Program-made: the position numbers and the translations under genes | Notes under the pieces: model-generated | Databases searched by the model: none | Seen by the model: only the letters and a program-made list of their open reading frames with translations | What the model was told of the DNA's origin: nothing | Assembly: GCF_001010415.1 (NCBI RefSeq) | Contig: NZ_JPLE01000083.1 | Location: forward strand, 1-33,782 | Direction of reading: 5' to 3' | DNA from: Xanthomonas pisi DSM 18956 | GTDB taxonomy: Bacteria; Pseudomonadota; Gammaproteobacteria; Xanthomonadales; Xanthomonadaceae | Length of the DNA: 33,782 bases | Part shown: piece by piece, positions 25,456 through 33,782 of the stretch | How the letters are laid out: each line of letters opens with the position of its first letter | Numbering within the stretch: position 1 is the stretch's first letter

Positions 25456-27435
25456 TCACGGCTGCGCGGGCGGTGCTGCCTTGGCCTTGGCCAGCATCTC
25501 GGCCACCGAGGCGGTGGTGATCGGGTGATAGCTGGGCTTGGCTTTTTCGAAGGCCTGTTCGGCGAAGGCAATGCCGTCCGGGGTCTTCAACAGTTCGGCA
25601 TAGATCGGCAATACCAGCTTGCGACGGCCCACGCGTTCGATGAACTCGCCGGCGGCAGGACGCGCCTCCATGTAGCCGCTGCGGATCGCCAACGGATACC
25701 AGCGCATGGCGATCTCGCCGTTCGGGGTGCCGGTGAAGTGATAGGCCTCATCCAGCTGCTTGAGTTGCTCGGGCTTCAAGGTCACGCCCATGCCGCTGAG
25801 GAAATGCACCCACTCCTGCGTGCCCCACTCGCTGGTGACCTGCTTGCTCGGCAGGGTGCCGCTACCGCTCCAGGCGATGCGCGCGGTGTCCACGATCGAG
25901 AAGCTGCGCGAGCGCGCCTTGGCCGCAAACGCCGGGATGCCCGGCTGCTTCAACCAGGCGTCCACTTCGGCCGCGCTCACGGTGTTGGGATGCTTGGCCA
26001 GCAGGTTCTTCTGCAGATAGTCGACGAACTGGTCGGTGGTCGCACTCTGGAACGCGTGATCGTCGAACCAGCCGCGCAGGAACGGGTCGAACACCTCACG
26101 GCCGAAACGCTGCTCCAGGAACTGCAGGAACCACGCGCCCTTGACGTAGGCCACCTGGCTCAAGGCTTCGTCCGGGTCGCGCTGCGCCAGCGGCGGCAGT
26201 GCCAGCGCCTGGTCGGCCGGCGGCATGTCCTTCACTTCGGCCAGCAGATCGCCCTGGTCGATCTCGCGCTCCATCTCGGCCATTTCCACGCCGTACAGGG
26301 CCTCGGTAATGCGGCCCTGCACATAGGTGGTAAAGCCTTCGTTGAGCCAGATGTCCTTCCAGCTGGCGTTGGTCACCAGGTTGCCCGACCAGCTATGCGC
26401 CAGTTCGTGGGCGACCAGCGACACCAGCGACTTGTCGCCGACGATCACGGTGGGCGTGGCGAAGGTCAGCCGCGGGTTTTCCATGCCGCCGAACGGGAAC
26501 GATGGCGGCAGCACCAGCATGTCGTAACGGCCCCAGCGATAGGGGCCATAGAGTTTTTCGGCGGCACCGATCATCTTTTCGGTGTCCTCGAATTCCTTGG
26601 CGGCCTTGTCGGCCATCGCCGGCTCTGCCCAGACACCAGAACGTGCGGAGATCGGCTTGAACACCACATCGCCGGCGGCGATCGCCAGCAGATAGGACGG
26701 AATCGGCTCAGGCATCTTGAAGCTGTAATCGCCGTCGCGCGCGGCCTTGGGGTCGTTGTCGGCGCTCATCAGCACCATCACGTCCGGGCGCGAAGTCACA
26801 TGCGCGCTATAGGTGAAGCGCACGCTCGGGGTGTCCTGCAATGGCACCCAGCTGCGCGCGTGGATCGCCTGCGACTGGCTGAACATGAAAGGCAGCTGCT
26901 TGCCTTCGGTCATCGACGGTTCCAGCCACTGCAGGCCGGAGGCGGTCGGTGCGGTGTGATAGGTGATCACGACCTTGGCCGGCTGGTTCGGCGTCTCGAT
27001 GGTGAGCTTGCTGCCGAAGGTCTTGTCGGCCGGCGCCAGTGCGAACTGCAGCGGCGCCAGTGCGCCCTTGCCGTCGTCGGCCTGCACCTGGGCGATGCTG
27101 AGCTCGCGCGTATCCAGCACCAGTTGCTTGGCCGACTTGTCCTTCCACTCCAGCGTATAGGTCGCGGTACCGCCGATCTGCTTGCTGTCGAAATCCAGCT
27201 TCAGGTCCAGCGCCAGATCCTTGATCACCACCAGCTGCGGCTGAGCGTAGGAGCTTTCGTCGTGGTTGCGGGCGTCTGCTTTCACGGGAGCCTTGGCGGT
27301 GGCGGCCGGCGCAGCGGTGGTGGCAGCCGGTGATGTGGATTCGTTGGAACAGCCGGCCAGCGCAATGGACACGGCCAGGGACAGCGACAGGTACGGGAAG
27401 CGCATCGATGGCACCGCAGCGAGGGAATTGGGCAT
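25456..27435 (-). CDS. M1-family metallo-aminopeptidase, LTA4-hydrolase type, lipoprotein
   Basis: This 659-residue zinc exopeptidase removes N-terminal residues from peptides. The substrate-anchoring GGMENPRL motif lies near 310. The zinc site HELAHSW with the third ligand Glu 18 residues later (in WLNEGFTTY) is intact near 336-360. The C-terminal helical domain resembles leukotriene A4 hydrolase rather than PepN, and the length fits that group. The N-terminus has a lipoprotein signal (IALAGC) and a Thr/Ala-rich linker, so it acts in the periplasm or at the envelope. I chose ATG at 27435 because GGAG lies seven bases upstream; ATG at 27405 (MRFPYLSLS) is the alternative with a more standard signal peptide. 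Confidence 0.9.
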   Translation of the reverse strand: MPNSLAAVPSMRFPYLSLSLAVSIALAGCSNESTSPAATTAAPAATAKAPVKADARNHDESSYAQPQLVVIKDLALDLKLDFDSKQIGGTATYTLEWKDKSAKQLVLDTRELSIAQVQADDGKGALAPLQFALAPADKTFGSKLTIETPNQPAKVVITYHTAPTASGLQWLEPSMTEGKQLPFMFSQSQAIHARSWVPLQDTPSVRFTYSAHVTSRPDVMVLMSADNDPKAARDGDYSFKMPEPIPSYLLAIAAGDVVFKPISARSGVWAEPAMADKAAKEFEDTEKMIGAAEKLYGPYRWGRYDMLVLPPSFPFGGMENPRLTFATPTVIVGDKSLVSLVAHELAHSWSGNLVTNASWKDIWLNEGFTTYVQGRITEALYGVEMAEMEREIDQGDLLAEVKDMPPADQALALPPLAQRDPDEALSQVAYVKGAWFLQFLEQRFGREVFDPFLRGWFDDHAFQSATTDQFVDYLQKNLLAKHPNTVSAAEVDAWLKQPGIPAFAAKARSRSFSIVDTARIAWSGSGTLPSKQVTSEWGTQEWVHFLSGMGVTLKPEQLKQLDEAYHFTGTPNGEIAMRWYPLAIRSGYMEARPAAGEFIERVGRRKLVLPIYAELLKTPDGIAFAEQAFEKAKPSYHPITTASVAEMLAKAKAAPPAQP

Positions 27436-27524
27436 TTTAGCGCTCCGCGCCACTGCCTGCCCGTGCAGGCGGTAACGGACGCAGGCCATGGCCTGCATGC
27501 TGCCCGCCGACGCGACGGTGCTGC

Positions 27525-28415
27525 TCAGCTCACCGGATGACTGCGCGGCGTGTCGTGCCCGTCGCGCACCAGGCGCCGGCCGCCGGAGAACTTGGCGCGA
27601 TACATCGCCGCATCCGCGCGGCGATACAGCTCGGTGGCATCCAGGCCACGCTCGCACACTGCGCTGCCGGCGCTCACATGCAACGGCGCCTCCTCGGCAT
27701 CTTCGCGTTCGAGCATCGACAGCCATTGGTTGAGCTTGAGGGTGGCCTCGTCTTCGCTGGCATGCACGCCGATCAGGAATTCATCGCCGCCCCAGCGCCC
27801 GACCCAGTCCTGCGCGCCCAGCCAGCCATAGGCCGACTCCACCAGCCGCACCAGCACGCGGTCCCCGGCCAGGTGGCCGAAGCGGTCGTTGATCGGCTTG
27901 AGGTTGTCCATGTCCAACACGAACAGGACGAACGGCCAGCCTTCGCGTTGAGAGGCGGCGACCGAATCGCGCATCGCCTGTTCGCAGCCGCGCCGGTTCA
28001 GCGCTTCGGTCAACGGATCGAACAAGGCGTGCTTCTTGAGATCGCGCATGCCGGCATCGATCCCGCGCAGGCTGCGATTGATGCCGCGTAACAGGCGCCC
28101 CAATTCGTCGTCGCCATGCTCGGGCAGGCTGGGCAGGCGTTGGTCGGCGTAATACGTGTCCAGCGCGTCGGCGGCGATACGCAACGGCGCCAGCAGGCGA
28201 TACAGCGCCGAGAGCGTCAATGCCGTTCCCGCCAGCGTGGCCAGCAGGGCGACGATGATCACCGACCACAACAGGCGCCCTTCCAGCTCGCTCTGCGATG
28301 CCAGCCACGCGATCAACAACAGGAGCGGCAGGTGGATCCCGACAAAGGTCACCGCCAGCAACTTGGCGCTGAAGGAACGGGGAAACACGCGCGAGAGCCC
28401 GGCGTACAAGCGCAT
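27525..28415 (-). CDS. Membrane-bound GGDEF protein (probable diguanylate cyclase)
   Basis: The 296-residue protein should make cyclic di-GMP from GTP. Two membrane segments (about 17-32 and 42-66) are followed by a HAMP-like linker and a GGDEF domain from about 125, which begins KKHALFDPLTEALNRRG. The signature is intact as WGGDEF (208-212), with the GTP-binding DMDNLKPINDRFGH upstream. The product-inhibition I-site RxxD is not present five residues before the signature (GAQD instead), so feedback inhibition may be absent. ATG at 28415 has GGAGAG five bases upstream. The frame is open 59 codons further up to 28592, but that extension lacks family features. It starts between the aminopeptidase and ubiE genes on the same strand. 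Confidence 0.88.
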   Translation of the reverse strand: MRLYAGLSRVFPRSFSAKLLAVTFVGIHLPLLLLIAWLASQSELEGRLLWSVIIVALLATLAGTALTLSALYRLLAPLRIAADALDTYYADQRLPSLPEHGDDELGRLLRGINRSLRGIDAGMRDLKKHALFDPLTEALNRRGCEQAMRDSVAASQREGWPFVLFVLDMDNLKPINDRFGHLAGDRVLVRLVESAYGWLGAQDWVGRWGGDEFLIGVHASEDEATLKLNQWLSMLEREDAEEAPLHVSAGSAVCERGLDATELYRRADAAMYRAKFSGGRRLVRDGHDTPRSHPVS

Positions 28416-28609
28416 CCAACTCTCCGGCAAAAGAGCGCCTAGTGTCGCCGACCAATGGTGGAGCCAACGCGACGAAAGTCTCAGAAATTCGTTGGCGCGT
28501 CCGCCCGCGCGCGGAACCGGGCCACCCCAAGCGAACACAAGCGGCAACCCCGCCATGACACACGGCGCGTGATGCACGCGCCGCGTCGGCAATCAACCGT
28601 GGACCGGAT

Positions 28610-29371
28610 TCAGATCTTGTAGCCGGAGTGGATCGCCACGATGCCGCCGGTCAGATTCTTGTAGTGGCAGCGCGCAAATCCGGCCTCGCCCATCATGCCC
28701 TTGAGCGAATCCTGCGGCGGATGCTTGCGGATGCTTTCGGCCAGGTACTGGTAACTGTCGGCATCGCGCGCGAACAGCTGGCCCAGCTTGGGCAGGATCT
28801 TGAACGAGTGGAAGTCGTAGATCGGCTTGAACCACTCGGCGGTCACTTCGGAGAACTCGAGCACGCGCGCCTGGCCGCCCACCTTCAACACGCGATACAT
28901 CTCGCGCAGTGCGGCGTCCTTGTCGGTGACGTTGCGCAGGCCGAAGGAGATGGTCACCAGATCGAAGCTCTGGTCCGGAAACGGCAGCGCTTCGGCGTTG
29001 CATTGCACGTAGTCGAAGCCCGCCACCAGGCCGCGATTGGTCAGGCGGTCGCGGCCCACCGACAACATGCCGGCGTTGATGTCGCCCAGCACCACGGCAC
29101 CCTCATCGCCCACGCGCTCCTTGAGCAGCACGGCGATGTCGCCGGTGCCGCCAGCCAGATCCAGCACGCGGTCGCCCGGCTTCACCTGCGCGGTCGCCAC
29201 GAAGTAGCGTTTCCATGCGCGGTGGACGCCCAGGCTCATCAGATCGTTCATCAGGTCGTAGTTGCGCGCGACCGAGGTGAACACTTCGCCGACCAGCTTC
29301 TGCTTGTCCTTGGCAGCGACATCGCGAAAGCCGAAATGGGTAGTACCGGAGGTATAGGGGGATTCGCTCAT
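28610..29371 (-). CDS. ubiE: UbiE, ubiquinone/menaquinone C-methyltransferase
   Basis: UbiE adds the C-methyl group to the 2-methoxy-6-polyprenyl-benzoquinol ring during ubiquinone synthesis, using S-adenosylmethionine, at the inner face of the membrane. The 253-residue sequence starts [19 protein letters not shown] and shows the family signatures [18 protein letters not shown] (about 37-54) and [15 protein letters not shown] (near 146). The SAM-binding motif is [12 protein letters not shown] near 72. It ends in the typical [13 protein letters not shown] much longer open frame upstream is only an antisense shadow of the efflux gene; ATG at 29371 fits the family N-terminus. It is divergent from the efflux genes across an 87-base gap. 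Confidence 0.96.
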   Translation of the reverse strand: MSESPYTSGTTHFGFRDVAAKDKQKLVGEVFTSVARNYDLMNDLMSLGVHRAWKRYFVATAQVKPGDRVLDLAGGTGDIAVLLKERVGDEGAVVLGDINAGMLSVGRDRLTNRGLVAGFDYVQCNAEALPFPDQSFDLVTISFGLRNVTDKDAALREMYRVLKVGGQARVLEFSEVTAEWFKPIYDFHSFKILPKLGQLFARDADSYQYLAESIRKHPPQDSLKGMMGEAGFARCHYKNLTGGIVAIHSGYKI

Positions 29372-29458
29372 GCCCGGATTATCGCACTGCTGACGCCACC
29401 ATGACCGCAACGGGACCACAATCGCGAACTCTTCCGCAACCGGCCCTGCGAGTATTGC

Positions 29459-31108
29459 GTGCCCGACAAGTACGCCCCACGCGACTGGCAGCCCCACGAA
29501 AAGCCGACCCTGCCGGGGTCGGCATCCACGCCGCTGCACCCGACCCGGCGCCGCATTCAGTATGGCCTGGTCGGCCTGGTGGTGGCGCTGACCGGCGGGC
29601 TGAGCAACGCATTGGTCACCGCCAACCTGCCGTATCTGCAGGGCAGCCTGGGCGCCTACGCCACCGAAATGGCCTGGCTGCCGGCGGCCTACGTAATGAC
29701 CAATATGTCGGCCAACCTGTTGCTGGTGAAGTTTCGCCAGCAATTCGGGCTGCGCCGCTTCACCGAGATCTTTCTGGCCTTGTATGCGGCCATCGCGCTG
29801 GCGCACCTGTTCGTGCACAGCCTGAGTTCGGCGATCACCGTGCGCGCGGCGCATGGATTGGTCGGCGCGGCGCTCAGCTCGCTGGGGCTGTATTACGTGA
29901 TCCAGGCATTTCCCGGCAAGTACCGGCTCAAGGCGGTGGTGCTTGGCCTGGGCGTGACCCAGCTGGCGTTGCCGCTGGCGCGGGTGTTCTCCACCGACCT
30001 GCTGGAGTTCGGGCAGTGGCAGGGCCTGTACCTGTTCGAGTTCGGGCTGGCGATCTTCGCGCTGGCCTGCGTGCTGGCGCTCAAGCTGCCGCCAAGCGAC
30101 CGCTACCGGGTGTTCGAGCCGCTGGATTTCGTCACCTTCCCCCTGTTTGCGGCCGGCGCGGCCGGGCTGGCTGCGGTGCTGTCGCTGGGGCGGCTGCTGT
30201 GGTGGACCAGCACGCCGTGGCTGGGCGTGGTGCTGGCGACATCCATCGTGCTGCTGTGCATGGCGGCCTGGATCGAACACAACCGCCGCAATCCGATGAT
30301 CAACACCCGCTGGCTGGCCAGTGCGGACATGCTGCGGCTGGGGCTGGCGATCCTGTTGATCCGGCTGGTGCTGTCCGAACAAAGCACCGGTGCGATCGGC
30401 TTCTTCCAGACCCTGGGCCTGGCCAACGATCAGCTGCAGACCCTGTTCGCGCTGATGTTGCTGGGCGCGGTGGTCGGGGTTGCCGCAAGCGCGTGGCTGA
30501 TCAATCCGGCGCGCGTGGCCGAGCATCTGATCATTGCGGTGGCGGCGATCTGTGTCGGCTGCTTCATGGATGCCGATGCCACCAGCCTCACCCGCCCGGA
30601 GCAGATGTACCTCAGCCAGTTCCTGTTGGCCTTCGGCAGCACCTTCTTCATCGGCCCGGCGATGGTGGCCGGGCTGGGCCGGGTGATCGCCCAGCCCGGC
30701 AATCTGATCAGCTTCATCGTGCTGTTCGGCATGGCGCAGAACATGGGCGGGCTACTCGGCAGCGCCCTGCTCGGTAGCGTGCAGATCCTGCGCGAGAAAT
30801 ACCATTCCAGCCAGTTGGTCGAGCATCTGGTGTTGACCGACCCGCAGGTGGCCGCGCGCGTGCAGACGTATGCGAGCCTGTATGGCCGCAGCATCGGCGA
30901 CCCGACGCTGCGCCAGGCGCAGGGCGTGCGTGCGCTCGGCAGCGTGGCCACGCGCGAGGCCAATGTGCTGGCCTATAACGATGTGTTTCTGCTGATCGGC
31001 TGTATCGCCATCGCCACAGGGGTGTGGATCCTGTCCGTGCTGGTGTGGCGACGCTATCTGCGGCCTCCCGTGTCACCCTCCCCTTCCGCTTCCACTGCGC
31101 GCCCATGA
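29459..31108 (+). CDS. MFS drug-efflux transporter, EmrB-like (DHA2 family)
   Basis: This 549-residue inner-membrane protein has about 14 hydrophobic segments, as in the EmrB/QacA branch of the major facilitator superfamily, beginning with [19 protein letters not shown]. It should export drugs or organic acids by proton antiport. The motif [22 protein letters not shown] matches the first-helix region of EmrB proteins. The start is GTG at 29459; no good ribosome binding site is seen, but no other start fits before the first membrane helix. Its stop overlaps the next ATG as ATGA, so it is translated together with the adaptor gene. Many neighbours of this type carry an outer-membrane channel gene too; none is present here. 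Confidence 0.87.
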   Translation: MPDKYAPRDWQPHEKPTLPGSASTPLHPTRRRIQYGLVGLVVALTGGLSNALVTANLPYLQGSLGAYATEMAWLPAAYVMTNMSANLLLVKFRQQFGLRRFTEIFLALYAAIALAHLFVHSLSSAITVRAAHGLVGAALSSLGLYYVIQAFPGKYRLKAVVLGLGVTQLALPLARVFSTDLLEFGQWQGLYLFEFGLAIFALACVLALKLPPSDRYRVFEPLDFVTFPLFAAGAAGLAAVLSLGRLLWWTSTPWLGVVLATSIVLLCMAAWIEHNRRNPMINTRWLASADMLRLGLAILLIRLVLSEQSTGAIGFFQTLGLANDQLQTLFALMLLGAVVGVAASAWLINPARVAEHLIIAVAAICVGCFMDADATSLTRPEQMYLSQFLLAFGSTFFIGPAMVAGLGRVIAQPGNLISFIVLFGMAQNMGGLLGSALLGSVQILREKYHSSQLVEHLVLTDPQVAARVQTYASLYGRSIGDPTLRQAQGVRALGSVATREANVLAYNDVFLLIGCIAIATGVWILSVLVWRRYLRPPVSPSPSASTARP

Positions 31109-32199
31109 ATACGACTGCCGACCCCACTGCCGACTCCGATCGCGCCCGCCGCCGCCGCCGCCGTCGCCGCATCGCCGGTGCGATTGGGTTTGGCGGGCTG
31201 GCCCTGATCGGGGTGGCGCTGGTGCTGTACGCATGGCGGCTGCCACCGTTCGTCAGCGCGATCGAGCGCACCGAAAATGCCATGGTGCACGGCCAGATCA
31301 CCGTCATTGCGCCGCAGGTCAGCGGCTATGTCACGCAGGTCACCGTGCAGGATTTTGCGCATGTCAAACGCGGCCAACTGCTGGCCACCATCGACAACCG
31401 CATTTACGCCCAGCAGCTCGAACAGGCCAAGGCGCAAGTGCAGACCGCGCAAGCCAATCTCGCCAACTGGGAGCAGCAACGCCATAGTGCGCAGGCGTCC
31501 ATCGCCGAACAACGCGCAGCGCTGAGCAGCAATCAGGCCCTGAGCGATCGCACCCGCTCGGCGTATGCGCGTGCGCAACAGCTGGCCGACCAGAAACTGG
31601 TGTCCGAACAGGACCGCGACACCGCCTATGCCGCGCGCGCCCAGGCCACTGCGGGCGTCGCGCAGGCGCGTGCGGCGGTGCAGGCCGCCGAAGAGAATGC
31701 ACGTAGCGTCACCGTCAATCGGGCAGCGCTGGAAGCGGCAGTGGCCAATGCGCAAGCGGCCGTGCAACTGGCGCAGATCAACCTGGACAACACGCGCATC
31801 CTGGCCCCGCGCGATGGCCAGCTCGGCCAGCTCGGCGTACGCCAGGGCGCCTACGTCACCAACGGCACGCAGTTGATGTCGCTGGTGCCGGACACGCTGT
31901 GGATCGTGGCCAATTTCAAGGAAACCCAGATGGCGAAGATCCGCATCGGGCAACGCGCCAGCTTTACCGTCGATGCCTTGGACAACGCACGCCTGCACGG
32001 CCGCGTGCAGGAAATCTCACCGGCCGCCGGCTCGGAATTCAGCGTGCTGCCGGCCGATAACGCCACCGGCAACTTCGTCAAGATTGCCCAGCGTATTCCG
32101 CTGCGCATCAGCGTCGACCCCGACCAGCCACTGGCCCCACGGCTGCGGCCAGGCATGTCGGTGGTGGTGGCGGTCGATACAGACAGCAAGGCCGATTGA
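31105..32199 (+). CDS. HlyD-family membrane fusion protein, EmrA-like
   Basis: The 364-residue periplasmic adaptor connects the efflux pump to an outer-membrane channel. An Arg-rich cytoplasmic start (RARRRRRRRR) is followed by one membrane anchor (about 24-46) and a biotinyl-lipoyl-like half-motif (VIAPQVSGYVTQVTVQD). A long alpha-helical hairpin rich in Gln and Ala spans about 100-215, then comes the second lipoyl half (NTRILAPRDGQLGQLGVRQGAYV) and a beta-barrel (LWIVANFKETQMAKIRIGQ). These features match EmrA. The pair is arranged pump first, adaptor second, the reverse of E. coli emrAB. Confidence 0.9.
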   Translation: MNTTADPTADSDRARRRRRRRRIAGAIGFGGLALIGVALVLYAWRLPPFVSAIERTENAMVHGQITVIAPQVSGYVTQVTVQDFAHVKRGQLLATIDNRIYAQQLEQAKAQVQTAQANLANWEQQRHSAQASIAEQRAALSSNQALSDRTRSAYARAQQLADQKLVSEQDRDTAYAARAQATAGVAQARAAVQAAEENARSVTVNRAALEAAVANAQAAVQLAQINLDNTRILAPRDGQLGQLGVRQGAYVTNGTQLMSLVPDTLWIVANFKETQMAKIRIGQRASFTVDALDNARLHGRVQEISPAAGSEFSVLPADNATGNFVKIAQRIPLRISVDPDQPLAPRLRPGMSVVVAVDTDSKAD

Positions 32200-32502
32200 A
32201 CGCTGCCGACGCCATGCACAAAGGGGCGGCCAGCGAAACGCGTCCGCAACCTCCCGGCGGGCGCGGCCTGCGCTCGGTGCGGCGGGGCCACTCAGACGCT
32301 GCGGTGACAAGTGCGCTGTGCGTACCTAGCGGATGACTGCAGGCTACGTTTTGGGGCTCCACACGATCCGTCCGGCAGACGCGGACATCGACACTGGCAC
32401 TGTCCGCCTCGGCACTGACGCTCGCATCGTCCTGTGCGCTCGTGCCGCACGTGGCGCGCCTGTCAGCCTGCCGCTCGCAAGCGATGCCGTTATCATGCGC
32501 CG
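32200..32502. other. Intergenic region upstream of elaA
   Basis: No gene is supported in this 303-base stretch. A TATCAT hexamer at 32491-32496 resembles a -10 element, but no -35 partner is obvious and it would leave an almost leaderless elaA message. I see no clear terminator for the efflux pair. Confidence 0.35.
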
Positions 32503-33003
32503 ATGCCTTCCACATCCACGCATCCCCTGCACTGGCAGCAGCTGCGCTTTACGCAGCTGAGCACAACGCAGTTGTACGCGCTGCTGCGCCTGCGCACGGA
32601 CGTGTTCGTGGTGGAGCAGCAATGCGCCTACCCGGAACTGGATGGCAAGGACACCGATCCCGGCGTGCTGCATGTACTGGGTACCACCCACACGAGCGCG
32701 CTGGCGGCCTACCTGCGCGTGCTGCCGCCGGGCCTGAGTTACGCCGAACCCAGCATCGGCCGCGTGGTCGTCGCTGCCGCGTCTCGCGGCACCGGCTTGG
32801 CGCACGCCTTGTTGCGCGAGGGCATCGGCCTGGTGCATAGGCACTGGCCGGGCAGTGCGATCCAGCTCGGTGCACAGGCGCATCTGCAATCGTTCTACGC
32901 GGCGCATGGGTTTGCGCCGTCGTCCGCGCCGTATCTGGAAGACGGCATCCCGCATCTCGACATGCTGCGCCCTGCCGGCGCGGCCACGATGGAGTCCACA
33001 TGA
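32503..33003 (+). CDS. elaA: ElaA-family GNAT N-acetyltransferase
   Basis: The 166-residue sequence aligns closely with E. coli ElaA: TTQLYALLRLRTDVFVVEQQ at the start, the acetyl-CoA loop in RVVVAAASRGTGLAHALL near 85-102 and LGAQAHLQSFYAAHGF followed by YLEDGIPHLDM at the end. GNAT enzymes transfer acetyl groups from acetyl-CoA to amines. The acceptor of ElaA is not established in general, so it is not specified here. ATG at 32503 matches the family N-terminus, although no Shine-Dalgarno sequence is seen. The stop overlaps the start of the deaminase gene as ATGA. Confidence 0.9.
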   Translation: MPSTSTHPLHWQQLRFTQLSTTQLYALLRLRTDVFVVEQQCAYPELDGKDTDPGVLHVLGTTHTSALAAYLRVLPPGLSYAEPSIGRVVVAAASRGTGLAHALLREGIGLVHRHWPGSAIQLGAQAHLQSFYAAHGFAPSSAPYLEDGIPHLDMLRPAGAATMEST

Positions 33004-33455
33004 TCACTACCCCCGACTACCGCGCATTGCTCGACACCGCCATTGCCGAAGCCCGCCAGGGCCTGGCCGAAGGCGGCATCCCGATCGGTGCGGCGCTGTA
33101 TCACAACGACGGGCGCCTGCTCGGCTGCGGTCACAACCGCCGCGTGCAGGAGAACGATCCGTCCGTGCATGGCGAGACCGATGCCTTCCGCAAGGCCGGC
33201 CGTCAGCGCCGCTACAAGGACACCATCATGGTCACCACGCTGGCGCCGTGCTGGTACTGCAGCGGGCTGGTGCGCCAGTTCAACATCGGCACCGTGGTGG
33301 TCGGCGAATCGGTCACTTTCCAGGGCGGCATCGCGTGGCTGCGCGAGCACGGCGTCAACGTCATCGACCTGCAAAGCCAGGACTGCATCGACCTGCTGGG
33401 TGGCTATATCTCGGCCAACCCCGACGTGTGGAACGAGGACATCGGCGAGGACTGA
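33000..33455 (+). CDS. Fcy1-type cytosine (nucleobase) deaminase
   Basis: This 151-residue zinc enzyme resembles yeast cytosine deaminase Fcy1 over its whole length, including GGIPIGAALYHNDGRLLGCGHN, the zinc and catalytic motif HGE (about 58-60), KDTIMVTTLAPCWYC with the PCxxC zinc site, VVGESVTFQGG and the C-terminal WNEDIGED. It probably converts cytosine to uracil in pyrimidine salvage. The E. coli enzyme CodA belongs to an unrelated amidohydrolase family. Related bacterial nucleoside deaminases of other specificity exist, so the exact substrate is inferred. It is translationally coupled to elaA. Confidence 0.87.
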   Translation: MITTPDYRALLDTAIAEARQGLAEGGIPIGAALYHNDGRLLGCGHNRRVQENDPSVHGETDAFRKAGRQRRYKDTIMVTTLAPCWYCSGLVRQFNIGTVVVGESVTFQGGIAWLREHGVNVIDLQSQDCIDLLGGYISANPDVWNEDIGED

Positions 33456-33782
33456 GCGGTTTTTTGCAGAGTGGGCGGGTTGGATTTGCGGTGGAGATGA
33501 CTGCTGACGTGCTGCCTCCATCCACTCTTCGGACGCCCTCCTCGGCACGTGGGGGAAGGAAAGACTGCAACGAGAAGGCCAGCAGTGTGGCGTGATGCTC
33601 TTCGCTAGGAGCTGCTGACAGACGACGACTTCAGGCAGTTGTGTTGCAGAGCCGATGATTTGGGGTTATCGCTACAGGCGGCTGATCTGTAGCTCGGCTG
33701 CAGCGGTTTGACAGCCAAGCGGCTGATCTGCCGCTTGGCTGCAAGGCCCTTGCCCGCCCACCATCGCAGGACACGCCGCAAG
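33456..33782. other. Intergenic region with repeats at the window end
   Basis: No gene is supported. A six-T run at 33462-33467 directly follows the deaminase gene but has no clear stem before it. From 33654 the region matches the 13256-13318 repeat area (GATGATTTGGGG), then holds two 41-base-spaced copies of GCGGCTGATCTG-N2-GCTYGGCTGCA (from 33678 and 33719). The second copy sits in a 10-bp hairpin AGCCAAGCGG/CCGCTTGGCT. The start of another copy of the 101-bp element (33748-33782) is cut off by the window edge. Confidence 0.6.
33748..33782 (+). repeat. Partial copy of the 101-bp inverted-repeat element
   Basis: This stretch matches 13282-13316 with one difference in 35 bases, covering the complete left arm and the first part of the interior. 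The remainder lies outside the window. Confidence 0.75.

Noticed and set aside
32491..32496. TATCAT as the elaA promoter -10 element
   Set aside because: There is no -35 partner at a proper distance, and it would give an almost leaderless transcript.

Overview
The window comes from a high-GC gammaproteobacterium, almost certainly Xanthomonas. The reasons are the mreBCD-mrdA-rodA cell-shape operon beside a PfkB-type adenosine kinase, a secreted GH28 polygalacturonase with a perfect HrpX-type PIP box, ElaA beside a Fcy1-like cytosine deaminase, and intergenic hairpin and heptamer repeats that I associate with this genus. This is reasoned from sequence and memory; no database search was run.

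Layout. 1-75: 5' end of a lipoprotein gene (minus). 532-1929: polygalacturonase (minus) with PIP box and -10 element at 2012-2072. 2246-8403: rodA, mrdA, mreD, mreC, mreB, all minus and transcribed from mreB towards rodA. 8680-9612: adenosine kinase (plus). 9712-10593: lipoprotein of unknown function (plus). 11080-13053: AcoR-type sigma-54 activator (plus). 13054-13730: repeat-rich gap between convergent genes. 13731-22852: six-gene minus-strand operon for PQQ-dependent alcohol oxidation. 22853-23656: its promoter region plus repeats. 23657-25009: HAD phosphatase and a lipoprotein (minus). 25010-25455: duplicated REP element and a relic of the neighbouring peptidase gene. 25456-29371: M1 aminopeptidase, GGDEF protein and UbiE (minus). 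29459-32199: EmrB/EmrA-like efflux pair (plus). 32503-33455: elaA and cytosine deaminase (plus). 33456-33782: repeats.

The most interesting part is the operon at 13731-22852. It encodes, in order, a XoxF-like quinoprotein dehydrogenase with the extra Asp that marks lanthanide-dependent enzymes, a XoxJ-like periplasmic binding protein fused to ankyrin repeats, a XoxG-like cytochrome c, a YVTN beta-propeller protein, a class III (FrmA-like) alcohol dehydrogenase with two altered active-site residues, and a TonB-dependent receptor. The first four products all carry lipoprotein signal peptides, most followed by Ala/Pro-rich linkers, so they look like a membrane-tethered version of the normally soluble xoxFJG system. 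A sigma-54 promoter with correct -24/-12 spacing precedes the operon, and an AcoR-type sigma-54 activator is encoded just beyond its 3' end.

A working model, which is inference, is oxidation of plant-derived methanol or another short alcohol in the periplasm, passage of electrons to the cytochrome, and glutathione-linked handling of the aldehyde in the cytoplasm. The TonB receptor may import a metal complex or PQQ. The HrpX-controlled polygalacturonase 20 kb away acts on pectin, whose methyl esters are the usual plant source of methanol.
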